Shown in pieces: positions 40,512 through 50,046 of a DNA stretch of 64,000 nucleotides (position 1 is its first letter; every line of letters begins with the position of its first letter). Under the pieces are notes generated by a model that saw nothing but the letters and a program-made list of their open reading frames with translations, had not been told where the DNA came from and did not search any database. Where the stretch lies: NCBI GenBank assembly GCA_030652475.1, contig JAUSAO010000010.1:20457-84456 (forward strand), in the 5' to 3' direction. The DNA comes from Gallionella sp. (GTDB taxonomy: Bacteria; Pseudomonadota; Gammaproteobacteria; Burkholderiales; Gallionellaceae). The position numbers and the translations under genes are program-made.

Positions 40512-41906
40512 TCAGGAAGTTGCGAGACGGGTTCGCGCCCGGGCAATTGCGGCTTGAACCTGGTTGGGTGCGGTGCCGCCGATGTGGTTGCGGCTGGCCA
40601 GCGAGCCTTCCAGTGACAACACCTGATAGATGTCGTCCTCGATTAACGCCGAGAAGTTCTGCAATTCAACCAGGCTGATGTCGGACAAATCACAGCCGCG
40701 CTGCTCGGCGAAACGCACCGCGAGCGCCACCGCTTCGTGGGCATCCCGGAACGGCAAGCCTTTTTTGACCAGATAATCTGCCAGATCGGTAGCGGTGGCA
40801 TAGCCTTGCAGCGCTGCACGGCGCATGGCTTCCGGCTTGACGGTGATGCCGGCAATCATGTCGGCATAGATGCGCAGGGTTTGCGTCAGGGTATCCACGG
40901 TGTCGAACAGCGGCTCTTTGTCTTCCTGATTGTCTTTGTTGTAGGCCAGCGGTTGGCCCTTCATCAGCGTGAGCAGGGCGACCAGATGGCCATTGACACG
41001 GCCGGTTTTGCCGCGCACCAGTTCCGGTACGTCGGGGTTTTTCTTCTGCGGCATGATGGACGAGCCGGTGCAGAAGCGATCGGCGATGTCGATGAAGCCG
41101 ACCATCGGGCTCATCCACAGGATCAGTTCTTCAGAGAATCGCGACAGATGCGTCATGATGAGTGCGGCGCAGGCGGTGAATTCGATGGCAAAATCGCGAT
41201 CTGAAACGGCATCCAGCGAATTTTCGCACACGGCTTCGAACCCCAGCAGTTCCGCGACTCTTTCTCGTTTGATAGGGTAGCTGGTGCCGGCCAGTGCCGC
41301 CGCGCCCAGTGGCAGGCGGTTGACACGCTTGCGACAGTCGATAAGGCGCTCCGCATCACGCTTGAGCATTTCGTAATACGCCATCAGATGATGCGCGAAA
41401 CTGATCGGTTGCGCGACTTGCAGGTGCGTGAATCCAGGCATGATGGTACGGGTGTGCTGTTCGGCCAGATCAAGGATGGATGTTTGCAGGCTTTTGATGA
41501 GCTTGGATAAATCATCAACGGCGCTACGCAGATACAGGCGAATATCGGTTGCTACCTGGTCATTGCGCGAACGCCCGGTATGCAGGCGTTTGCCTGCATC
41601 GCCGACCAGCGTGGTGAGGCGTTTTTCGATATTGAGATGGACGTCTTCCAGATCCAGAGACCAGGCGAATTCGCCGCTGATGACTTCCTGTTCGATTTGC
41701 GCAAGGCCGCGCTGTATGTCTGCCAAGTCCTGCATGGCGATGATGCTGCATTCCGCCAGCATTTGCGCGTGTGCATGCGAGCCCTGGATATCGAACAGCG
41801 CCAGCTTATGGTCGAAGTCGACTGAAGCGGTGTAACGTTTTACCAATTCCGCGACGGGTTCTGCAAATCGTCCCGACCAGGTGCCTTTATCTTGTATGCT
41901 TGCCAT
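40512..41906 (-). CDS. argH: Argininosuccinate lyase
   Basis: [36 protein letters not shown] signature. Confidence 0.97.
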   Translation of the reverse strand: MASIQDKGTWSGRFAEPVAELVKRYTASVDFDHKLALFDIQGSHAHAQMLAECSIIAMQDLADIQRGLAQIEQEVISGEFAWSLDLEDVHLNIEKRLTTLVGDAGKRLHTGRSRNDQVATDIRLYLRSAVDDLSKLIKSLQTSILDLAEQHTRTIMPGFTHLQVAQPISFAHHLMAYYEMLKRDAERLIDCRKRVNRLPLGAAALAGTSYPIKRERVAELLGFEAVCENSLDAVSDRDFAIEFTACAALIMTHLSRFSEELILWMSPMVGFIDIADRFCTGSSIMPQKKNPDVPELVRGKTGRVNGHLVALLTLMKGQPLAYNKDNQEDKEPLFDTVDTLTQTLRIYADMIAGITVKPEAMRRAALQGYATATDLADYLVKKGLPFRDAHEAVALAVRFAEQRGCDLSDISLVELQNFSALIEDDIYQVLSLEGSLASRNHIGGTAPNQVQAAIARARTRLATS

Positions 41907-42093
41907 CTCTAGTCCAAAATTCGTCGGATGTTTAAATCCGGATGCTAAATAGTTAACGGGCATGGCAATATGCCGCCCTTGATGATGAAACTCGCCATAC
42001 CCGTTTCCCCTCTCATCGTTTTCTCCTGTTTCCGGAGAGGACGATGAGGATACGCTATGCGTTTTTCAGATACGGAACGTGAGGCTTACCACC

Positions 42094-43140
42094 ATGAATG
42101 AGGTGCGCAGTATAAAACAAAATCCCATGCCCGATGCGTTGCCTAATTTTCGCAACCTCGGTGTAATCCTGCGCATTCTGTTGTTCAGCAATGTTTTGGC
42201 GCTGATGGGAGCGGTGATGCTGGCCGCAGGCTGGCAGGATGTGACAGCGCAGATGATGCAGATTGCTGCGCTGTCTACGCCTGTTTTACTGTGCAGTTTT
42301 TTGTTGCTCTGGCTGGGGCAGCAGTGGTTGAATACACTGACGTATTGGCGCGGAGTGTTGGCGGTGAACATTATGGTCGGCATGATGACTTTGTTCACCT
42401 ATTATTTGGGGGGTGATTTTTACTACCTGGCGGCCACGGATGACCGCTCTTTTGGGGTGTTGCGCGGCGTGTTGCTGAGCGTAACGGCGTGCAGTCTGTT
42501 GCTGATGTATTTTCGAATGCGCGCCCGGGTGTTGTCCGGCGCGCTGGAAGACGCGCGTTTACAGGTGTTGCGTGCGCGTATACGGCCGCATTTTCTGTTC
42601 AATACCATTAATGCCGTGCTCGGTATTGTGCGCGCCCAACCCGGAAAAGCCGAGACCGCACTGGAAGATATGGCCGACCTGTTTCGCATGGCAATGTCGG
42701 ATGCTCAGGATCTGGTGTTATTGCATCAGGAAATTAAAATGAGCAAACAATATCTTGCGCTGGAGCAATTGCGCATGGGTGAGCGGCTGAGCATAGACTG
42801 GCAAATTCAGGAGATGCCGGACGATGCGTTGATTCCGGCTTTGTTGTTGCAACCACTGTTGGAAAATGCGGTGTATCACGGCATCGAGCCATTGATAGAA
42901 GGCGGTTGCATTCACGTATTGCTACGCCGCAACGGCGGCACGTTACAGATTGTGGTGGAGAATCCATGTCCATTACGCCGTGATGGGCGGTCGCATGCGG
43001 GTAACAAGATCGCCTTGCAAAATATTCGCGAACGTCTGGCATTGTTGTTTGATATTGAGGCTAATTATCAAGTGGCAAGCGCTGAAAATTATTATCGGGT
43101 GGAAATTACCCTGCCTTATATAAAGGATAAAGTGACATGA
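42094..43140 (+). CDS. algZ: LytS/AlgZ (FimS)-type sensor histidine kinase
   Basis: LRARIRPHFLFNTINAVLGIVR His-kinase box; divergent from argH, next to algR. Confidence 0.88.
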   Translation: MNEVRSIKQNPMPDALPNFRNLGVILRILLFSNVLALMGAVMLAAGWQDVTAQMMQIAALSTPVLLCSFLLLWLGQQWLNTLTYWRGVLAVNIMVGMMTLFTYYLGGDFYYLAATDDRSFGVLRGVLLSVTACSLLLMYFRMRARVLSGALEDARLQVLRARIRPHFLFNTINAVLGIVRAQPGKAETALEDMADLFRMAMSDAQDLVLLHQEIKMSKQYLALEQLRMGERLSIDWQIQEMPDDALIPALLLQPLLENAVYHGIEPLIEGGCIHVLLRRNGGTLQIVVENPCPLRRDGRSHAGNKIALQNIRERLALLFDIEANYQVASAENYYRVEITLPYIKDKVT

Positions 43141-43967
43141 GCACAATAGAACTGGCACTGCGCGTGTTTATCGTGGATGACGAGCCGCCTGCGCGCAACC
43201 GTCTGCGCGAGTTGCTGAGCGATTGCAATGAACAGTTGCCTCTGCTTGTGGTGGGTGAAGCGGGTAATGGCCAGGAGGCGTTGGACAAGCTGATGGAAAT
43301 GCAGACTGATGTGGTGTTGCTGGATATTCGTATGCCGCAAATGGACGGGATCGAACTTGCGCAACATATTCAGAAAATGCCCGGGCCTGTCCTGAGCCGG
43401 GTCGAGCGCGCTGTGATGGATAAGGACGAAGACACGGAGCCGGGCGCGCCGAAGTGGCCGCCGGTAATTATCTTTACCACGGCTTATGATGACTACGCGA
43501 TCAAGGCGTTTGAGCTGCACGCTATTGATTATCTGCTCAAGCCGATACGCCTCGGGCGCCTGTTCGAGGCGCTGACGCGCGCGCGCGCCGCCGTACCGAT
43601 ACAGACCGAAGTGCTGCGCGATTTATTGCCTGAACCGCGCAAGTATCTTTCCATACATGAGCGCGGCAAAATTCATCTGGTGCCTGTCGAGCAGGTGCTG
43701 TTTTTACGTGCCGAGTTGAAATACATCACGGTGCGTACTGCTGAGCGCGAATATTTGATCGAAGAATCACTGACCGCGCTGGAAAAGGAATTCGCCACGC
43801 GCTTCACGCGCATCCATCGCAACTGTCTGGTGGCAAAGGAGGCGATTGTGGGATTTGAGCGGGGTGACGACGAAGTGGAAAGCGGTTGGCAGGTAAAACT
43901 GAAAGGGCTGGAAGAATTGCTGGCAATCAGTCGCAGACAGCAGCACATCGTTAAAGAATTCAGCTAG
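43137..43967 (+). CDS. algR: LytTR response regulator AlgR-like
   Basis: Receiver FIVDDEPPARNRLREL; C-terminal LytTR domain FTRIHRNCLVAKEAI. Confidence 0.9.
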   Translation: MSTIELALRVFIVDDEPPARNRLRELLSDCNEQLPLLVVGEAGNGQEALDKLMEMQTDVVLLDIRMPQMDGIELAQHIQKMPGPVLSRVERAVMDKDEDTEPGAPKWPPVIIFTTAYDDYAIKAFELHAIDYLLKPIRLGRLFEALTRARAAVPIQTEVLRDLLPEPRKYLSIHERGKIHLVPVEQVLFLRAELKYITVRTAEREYLIEESLTALEKEFATRFTRIHRNCLVAKEAIVGFERGDDEVESGWQVKLKGLEELLAISRRQQHIVKEFS

Positions 43968-44026
43968 CGGGATGCTGATTTATTCACCCAAACTGTCATT
44001 GCGAGCGTAGCGCGGCAATCCAGGAT
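43968..44026. repeat. Truncated GCTGATTTATTC family end joined to a TCATTGCGAGCGTAGCGCGGCAATCCAG palindromic repeat
   Basis: gatgctgatttattca shared with MITE copies A/B, then a REP-like palindrome. Confidence 0.7.
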
Positions 44027-44208
44027 GTTGATTATCAAATGAATTATTGATTTCCACGTCCCGCCACGATTCTTTCGCGGCTAAAGGCCGCTCTTCGCAA
44101 AGATGATTTGATCAGTGTTTTCCTAGCGGTTTTAGGTCGCGTGTCTGAATAATATCCATGCCCTGGAAGATGACCGCCGGTAAGCCTTCCTTATGTTGTC
44201 GCTCAGCT

Positions 44209-44904
44209 TCACGCGGTGGCGGTTAGCCGGTCTAGCAATTCCTGCATGGCGTGATTGATGGTGTCGAAGCGGCGTGCGTCCGCAAGCATGGCCTGCGCTG
44301 ACTGGATGTAGCGGCCTGCAATCAGTTCGTCCTCGCCATGGGCGATGAGCTGTTGTGCGCTGGAGTGAGTCGTTTCCAGATGAAACTGCAATCCGACGAC
44401 ACGTTCGTCATAAACAAACGCCTGATGTGCGCAGCCAACGCTGCGTGCGGTATGGAGTGCACCAGCAGGTATATCAAACGTGTCTCCGTGCCAATGGAAA
44501 ACATCGAGTTGCCGTGGAAACGCTGAAAACAATTTGCTCAGGGATGCCGCTTCGGTCGTTTCAACCGGGAACCAGCCAATCTCCTTGTCATGATGGGCAT
44601 AAACCTTCGCACCAAGCACGTCGGCGATGAGTTGCGCACCAAGGCAGATGCCCAACACGCGGCGGCCAGCGGAAATTGTCTTTTTGATGTAGCGTTTTTC
44701 GTCAGCGAGCCACGGGTAATCAGCCTCCTGGTAAATATTCATCGGGCCGCCCATGACTATTAGCAGGTCTGCTGTTTCAACCGCTGGCAGGGGTTCGCCC
44801 TGATAGAGGCGCGTCGCACTGAGGCTATGGCCTCTTTGTCTGGCCCAGTCCTCGATGCTGCCCAGTCCTTCAAACGCTACGTGCTGCAAGTAATGTATGT
44901 GCAT
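44209..44904 (-). CDS. Class I glutamine amidotransferase (GMP synthase-like GATase1)
   Basis: LLIVMGGPMNIYQEADYPWL; VLGICLGAQLIADVLGAKVY; VGLQFHLETT. Confidence 0.9.
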   Translation of the reverse strand: MHIHYLQHVAFEGLGSIEDWARQRGHSLSATRLYQGEPLPAVETADLLIVMGGPMNIYQEADYPWLADEKRYIKKTISAGRRVLGICLGAQLIADVLGAKVYAHHDKEIGWFPVETTEAASLSKLFSAFPRQLDVFHWHGDTFDIPAGALHTARSVGCAHQAFVYDERVVGLQFHLETTHSSAQQLIAHGEDELIAGRYIQSAQAMLADARRFDTINHAMQELLDRLTATA

Positions 44905-45124
44905 GGGTCCTCTTGTTCGGGTAGTTGCGCAGTAAGCAGTTTACACGATCGTTTGCCGCGCTCGTTGTAGTGGCGGTAACAGCTGGCCCGGTGTTGACGA
45001 AAGGGCAGGTTTTTCACTTCGGTTTGGGCCTCACTGCCTGTTACTGGCCGCCGCAGGAAAGGCACTCCGTTGTGCATTGTCCGTTTTTTATGAAACCCAT
45101 AAATGCAGAGTAATTTGCTCAGGC

Positions 45125-45169
45125 TTGACAGAGTAAAAGATGTGCATATAAGATAGCAAGTAATTACTT
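45125..45169 (+). promoter_or_regulatory. Putative sigma70 promoter with TetR-type palindromic operator
   Basis: TTGACA (45125-45130), 16-bp spacer, TATAAG (45147-45152), perfect palindrome AAGTAATTACTT (45158-45169) just before ATG 45174. Confidence 0.65.
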
Positions 45170-45173
45170 ACTT

Positions 45174-46358
45174 ATGAAGTTTTTGATTAAATTTATGTCG
45201 AAACTCGGATTGAAAATTATTTTGTTGGCGGCGCTCCTGATTGCCATCTTTGCATGGGCAATTTTTACTCAGGGACCGCTCGCACCCGTCAAGGTTACCA
45301 GCGAGAGAATTCAGGCAGGGAATCTTGATGCTGAGGTATTTGGTGTGGGTGTGGTTGAAGCCAGGCGCAGCTACAACATTTCTCCTGTCCTGACAGGCAG
45401 AATAAAAAGCCTGGCGGTTGACCAGGGTGATTGGGTGAAAGCGGGTCAGGTCCTGATTGAGCTGGATCCCATTGATCTTGATGAGAAGTTAGCCAGTAGT
45501 CGTTTGATGGCGGAACGTTCAAACTATTCCCTCAAGGTGTCCGAGGCGCAATTGACACAAGCACAGAGTCAGGGAAAAACGCTCTCTGCCGTATATAAAA
45601 GATATAGTGAACTACATGCCCAAGGCTTCGTCAGTCAGGAAATGCTGGATGCCAAATTGAACGAGAAAACGTCTGCGCTGGCTGCGCTGGAGGCGGCCAC
45701 GGCCACACTGGCAGCGGTGAAACGTGACCATGCCAAGGCGCAGCTTGACGCGGTTGGCATGAGAAATCTCCGTGGTCAAATGCAGCTGAAGAGCCCGGTG
45801 GATGGAATGGTTACGGTGAAATTTCTTGAGCAAGGCGTGACGGTTATTCCTGGGCAAACGGTGCTTCAGGTGATAGCGCCTGATGATTTGTGGATCAAGA
45901 CACGTATTGAACAGAGGCAATCAGGTTTGATCCGGACGGGGCAAAAGGCGGGCATCGTGTTGCGTTCGCATCCGCAAACCAGCACGTCTGGCACGGTTGA
46001 GCGTATTGATTTGATCAGCGATACCGTCACCGAAGAGCGCATAGTGAATGTTTCGGCTGTCGGAATAAATGCCAGTCTGGGCGAACAGGCCGAAGTTACC
46101 ATTAAACTACCTGCCCTGAAAAATGCACGATTCCTGTCCACGGCAGCGGTCAAGCGGATCAATCAACAGGACGGTGTATGGGTGCTGCAAGACGGTCGGG
46201 CCAAATTCAAGCCTGTCCAGATTGGTATCTCGACGCTGGATGGTCGCACACAAATACTGGCGGGAGTCAGTGATAGCGATGAGGTGATTGTCTATAGCCA
46301 GCAGGCGATAAAGGCGGATTTGAAGTTGAAGGTTGTTTCGGAAGTTGCGAGGAACTGA
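45174..46358 (+). CDS. HlyD-family periplasmic adaptor (MFP) of an ABC efflux system
   Basis: N-terminal TM; GRIKSLAVDQGDWVKAGQVLIELDPID lipoyl-like half; coiled-coil hairpin; PVDGMVT. Confidence 0.9.
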   Translation: MKFLIKFMSKLGLKIILLAALLIAIFAWAIFTQGPLAPVKVTSERIQAGNLDAEVFGVGVVEARRSYNISPVLTGRIKSLAVDQGDWVKAGQVLIELDPIDLDEKLASSRLMAERSNYSLKVSEAQLTQAQSQGKTLSAVYKRYSELHAQGFVSQEMLDAKLNEKTSALAALEAATATLAAVKRDHAKAQLDAVGMRNLRGQMQLKSPVDGMVTVKFLEQGVTVIPGQTVLQVIAPDDLWIKTRIEQRQSGLIRTGQKAGIVLRSHPQTSTSGTVERIDLISDTVTEERIVNVSAVGINASLGEQAEVTIKLPALKNARFLSTAAVKRINQQDGVWVLQDGRAKFKPVQIGISTLDGRTQILAGVSDSDEVIVYSQQAIKADLKLKVVSEVARN

Positions 46359-46360
46359 TA

Positions 46361-47554
46361 GTGATCAATCTCGCAAGCCGTGACATTCTGCATGGGTGGG
46401 GAAAGTTCGTGTTTACCGGCGTCGGGCTGGGTTTGCTGATTGGCGTCACGCTGACCATGGCTGGCGTATATCGGGGTATGGTGGATGACGCTAAGGCCAT
46501 GATAGACAACGCCGGCGCCGATCTTTGGGTGGTTCAGCAAGACACGCTGGGCCCTTATGCAGAACCCTCCAGTATTCATGATGATGTGGCTCGCGATTTG
46601 CTCGGTCAGGAGGGGGTCATGGAAGCGGGGAATGTGGCCTACCTGACCATGCAAATTCAGCGAGGCGGCAAGGATGTGCGCGTCATGCTGGTAGGTATCG
46701 AGCAAGGAAAGCCGGGCGAGCCGGCTTATTTGCTGGCGGGTCGTCCGATTACCCATGCACATTATGAAGCGCTCGCGGACATCAAGACCGGACTGGCATT
46801 GGGTGAACGTATCCAGATTCGTCGCCACCCGTACACGGTAGTCGGACTGACGCGACGCATGGTCTCATCGAGTGGCGATCCTATGGTGTTCGTCCCGCTT
46901 AAGGATGCGCAGGAGGTGCAGTTCCTGAAAGACAATGATGCTTTGCTGGGTGAGCGGGCGAGGACCACAGCCAATCCCGCTTTCAATCGTCCTGGCATCC
47001 CGGGATTGCTGGATGCTGTACTGGCCGGTCAGGTCTCGAGTCACATGGTCAACGCGGTATTGGTGCGTGTCAAAGCCGGATACGACGAGCAGAGGGTGGC
47101 AGAAGAAATAAAACGCTGGAAACATTTGCAGGCCTATACCAAGGGCCAGATGGAGGAAATCCTGGTCGCCAAACTGATCGCAACCTCCTCCAAGCAGATT
47201 TTCATGTTTCTGGTGATCTTATCCATTGTTAGCGCAGCGATTGTGGCATTTATTATTTTCACCATGACCATGAATAAAATACGGGAAATTGCGGTGCTCA
47301 AACTGGTGGGGGCGGGGAATCGCACCATAAGCAGCATGATATTGCAGCAGGCGCTTGGTCTGGGTTTGATCGGATTTGTGGTCGGCAAGGTGGCGGCAAC
47401 CATTTGGGCGCCGCTATTCCCGAAATATGTATTGTTGCTCCCGGCAGACGCGATTCTTGGCTTCATTCTGGTCATGCTGATGTGTTCCCTGGCCAGCATT
47501 TTCGCTATCCGCGCAGCCTTGCGGATTGATCCTGCCACGGCGATTGGAGGATAA
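46361..47554 (+). CDS. ABC transporter permease, FtsX/MacB/DevC-like
   Basis: N-terminal TM, large periplasmic domain, three C-terminal TMs (MNKIREIAVLKLVGAGNRTISSMILQQA). Confidence 0.9.
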   Translation: MINLASRDILHGWGKFVFTGVGLGLLIGVTLTMAGVYRGMVDDAKAMIDNAGADLWVVQQDTLGPYAEPSSIHDDVARDLLGQEGVMEAGNVAYLTMQIQRGGKDVRVMLVGIEQGKPGEPAYLLAGRPITHAHYEALADIKTGLALGERIQIRRHPYTVVGLTRRMVSSSGDPMVFVPLKDAQEVQFLKDNDALLGERARTTANPAFNRPGIPGLLDAVLAGQVSSHMVNAVLVRVKAGYDEQRVAEEIKRWKHLQAYTKGQMEEILVAKLIATSSKQIFMFLVILSIVSAAIVAFIIFTMTMNKIREIAVLKLVGAGNRTISSMILQQALGLGLIGFVVGKVAATIWAPLFPKYVLLLPADAILGFILVMLMCSLASIFAIRAALRIDPATAIGG

Positions 47555-47558
47555 CGCG

Positions 47559-48266
47559 ATGGAAGAACCGGCAATTCATATCGAAAATCTGATGAAACGT
47601 TATGGCGAGGGTGATACCGCTGTTGATGCGTTGAAAGGCGTGGATATGACCATCTGGCCGGGTGAGGTGGTCGGCCTGGTCGGGCCCAGCGGGTCGGGTA
47701 AGAGCACTTTGCTGAAATGCCTGGGGGCGGTCATTGAGCCGACGGCGGGAAAAATGCAACTGGGCGGGCAGACGATTTTTGAAGACAGCTGGAAAATAGA
47801 CGACCTGCGTACCTTGAGACGCGACCGTATCGGCTTTGTATTTCAGGCGCCTTATCTGATTCCATTTCTGAATGTGACTGACAACATTGCGCTGTTGCCC
47901 ATGCTGGCCGGTGTGTCGAATGTGCAGGCGCGAATCCGCGCTAAAGAATTGCTGGATGCGCTGGATGTCGGCCACCGTGCGCAGGCGCAAGTTTCCGAGC
48001 TATCCGGCGGTGAACAGCAGCGCGTGTCGATTGCGCGGGCGTTGGCAAATCATCCGCCCATCATTCTTGCCGATGAACCTACGGCGCCTCTGGATAGCGA
48101 ACGCGCATTGGCGGTGGTGCGGATTCTGAACCAGATGGCGCAGCAATATCAAACTGCCATTATCGTTGTTACGCATGATGAAAAAATTATTCCGACCTTT
48201 AAGCGCATATACCATATCCGCGATGGGCGCACTTATGAGGAAGCAGGTGAAGGGCGTGAGGCTTAA
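47559..48266 (+). CDS. ABC transporter ATP-binding protein
   Basis: GLVGPSGSGKSTLLKCLG; ELSGGEQQRVSIARAL; ILADEPTAPLD. Confidence 0.95.
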   Translation: MEEPAIHIENLMKRYGEGDTAVDALKGVDMTIWPGEVVGLVGPSGSGKSTLLKCLGAVIEPTAGKMQLGGQTIFEDSWKIDDLRTLRRDRIGFVFQAPYLIPFLNVTDNIALLPMLAGVSNVQARIRAKELLDALDVGHRAQAQVSELSGGEQQRVSIARALANHPPIILADEPTAPLDSERALAVVRILNQMAQQYQTAIIVVTHDEKIIPTFKRIYHIRDGRTYEEAGEGREA

Positions 48267-48290
48267 CCATAATATATTTGGAATTATCTT

Positions 48291-48914
48291 ATGAATCAAG
48301 ATGTTATAAAACGTCGTTTATCTACGGAAGAGCGACAAAGCGAAATTGTCCGTGTTGCCGTACATCTGGCTGCCGAAAAAGGTATCGACAGCGTCACCAC
48401 GCAGGACATGGCCGATGCGATGAATGTCACGCAGGGTGCCGTTTTCAAGCATTTTCCGACCAAGGATGATATCTGGTTTGCCGTCATAAGCTGGATACGC
48501 GGGCGGCTCATGACGGTACTGGAAAAGGCGGCATCGGAGGCGACCGATCCAATCAACGCAATTGAACGGATGTTCTATGCGCATATTACTTTTATCAGCA
48601 AGCATCCTGCTATTCCCCGTCTGCTGTTCACGGAGATGTTGCACAAGAAAAACAGCAAACTTCGTGACTTGATACAGGAAATTATCTCGGGGTATGAGGG
48701 TAAGGTCGCGGGATTGCTTGAGGCGGCGAAAGCACAATCGCTGGTTGCTAGCGACCTGGATAGCCAGAGTGCCGCTGTGCTTTATATTGGCATGATTCAG
48801 GGGCTCTTCATGCAAGTGTCAATTTTTGGCGGCAAGCGTTCATTGCTGGATGAGGCTAAAAAAACTTTTCCCATTTATTTGTATGGCATCAAAAAACGTA
48901 AAGACGCAGTTTGA
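48291..48914 (+). CDS. TetR/AcrR-family transcriptional regulator
   Basis: N-terminal HTH EIVRVAVHLAAEKGIDSVTTQDMADAMNVTQGAVFKHFPTKDDIW. Confidence 0.93.
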   Translation: MNQDVIKRRLSTEERQSEIVRVAVHLAAEKGIDSVTTQDMADAMNVTQGAVFKHFPTKDDIWFAVISWIRGRLMTVLEKAASEATDPINAIERMFYAHITFISKHPAIPRLLFTEMLHKKNSKLRDLIQEIISGYEGKVAGLLEAAKAQSLVASDLDSQSAAVLYIGMIQGLFMQVSIFGGKRSLLDEAKKTFPIYLYGIKKRKDAV

Positions 48915-48944
48915 TTTCTGACTTAAAACCAAAAAGGAATAGCA

Positions 48945-49382
48945 ATGAAAAAATCTCTCGTATTGTCTGCAGCCATCACCGGCCTGCTTTTTTCAACGAT
49001 GAACGCAACAGCGGCAGAGCCGCTGGAATTGCAAAAGGTCATGAAAGACCTGGGAAAGAACATGCAAATAGTGACGGACGGGATTTCTCGTGAAGACTGG
49101 ATGTTGGTTGAACATACCTCTCACCTGATAGGAGGGCACCCGCAGCCACCTCTGACTGAAAAAATGCGCATCATGACTTTTATGGGCGCAAACATGGCAA
49201 AATTCAAGGAATTTGACGGGCAAACGCATGAATTTGCACATGAAATGGCGCTGGCTGCTCAGGCAAAGGATGGCCTGAAAGTCATTTCATCCTTCCAGAA
49301 ATTGCAAGCATCCTGTCTGGCGTGCCATCAGGCATTTCGTCCTGCATTCGTGGAACATTTTTATGGGAAATCGGCCAATTAA
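48945..49382 (+). CDS. Cytochrome c'-like monoheme protein
   Basis: Signal peptide; CLACHQAFRPAFVEHFYGK. Confidence 0.82.
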   Translation: MKKSLVLSAAITGLLFSTMNATAAEPLELQKVMKDLGKNMQIVTDGISREDWMLVEHTSHLIGGHPQPPLTEKMRIMTFMGANMAKFKEFDGQTHEFAHEMALAAQAKDGLKVISSFQKLQASCLACHQAFRPAFVEHFYGKSAN

Positions 49383-49420
49383 GCTGACTCTCCATAAACC
49401 TTAAAACCTCAGTTAAATCA

Positions 49421-49530
49421 GCAGATTACGTAGATTTTCAAACAGTTACGGGTGTTAGCGCTTTCACCTGATGGGTTGCAATAAGTTATTTGTAAGCCTT
49501 TGTTTAATCGTTTTAATCTGTGTAATCTGC
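49421..49530. repeat. Imperfect inverted repeat element GCAGATTACGTAGATT ... AATCTGTGTAATCTGC
   Basis: 16-bp arms matching except two positions, between two cytochrome genes. Confidence 0.7.
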
Positions 49531-49578
49531 GGACAACTGCTTTTTCTAGGATAAAGTTAAAATTCAAAGGTATGAATC

Positions 49579-50043
49579 ATGAAAAATTGTAAATTGAGCT
49601 GGGCTCTGGTTGGGGTGCTGGCTATCGTCGTCGCTATTTTTGGCTATAAATTCACCGTAGGTGAGGTGCAGCCATCGGATGATGGCCGCCAGGCAGTCAT
49701 GCTCAGCAAGGATGAACGCAACGCCTTATTGCTTGAGATGCGTACCTGGTTGCAAAGCTCGCAAGGGATATTGGTGGCAGCCTCCGAAAAAGACTTTGCG
49801 GGAGTGATTCGTTCGGCCAAAGAGTCGGGCATGGCTGCGGAGGCAGATACGCCGGGTTCGTTATTCAGGAAGATCCCGATAGAAATGAAGAAGCTTGGAT
49901 TTGATACCAGAGGAAAATTTGATGACATCGCGGCTGATGCAGAGCAGTATAAAGACAGTAATCGCATCGTAAGCAAGTTAAGTGTAGCCATGAACAATTG
50001 CATCGCTTGTCATGCGATGTACCGCTTTGTTGAAACGGAATAA
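49579..50043 (+). CDS. Membrane-anchored/secreted monoheme c-type cytochrome-like protein
   Basis: N-terminal TM; C-terminal NNCIACHAMYRFVE (CxxCH). Confidence 0.75.
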   Translation: MKNCKLSWALVGVLAIVVAIFGYKFTVGEVQPSDDGRQAVMLSKDERNALLLEMRTWLQSSQGILVAASEKDFAGVIRSAKESGMAAEADTPGSLFRKIPIEMKKLGFDTRGKFDDIAADAEQYKDSNRIVSKLSVAMNNCIACHAMYRFVETE

Positions 50044-50046
50044 TAG

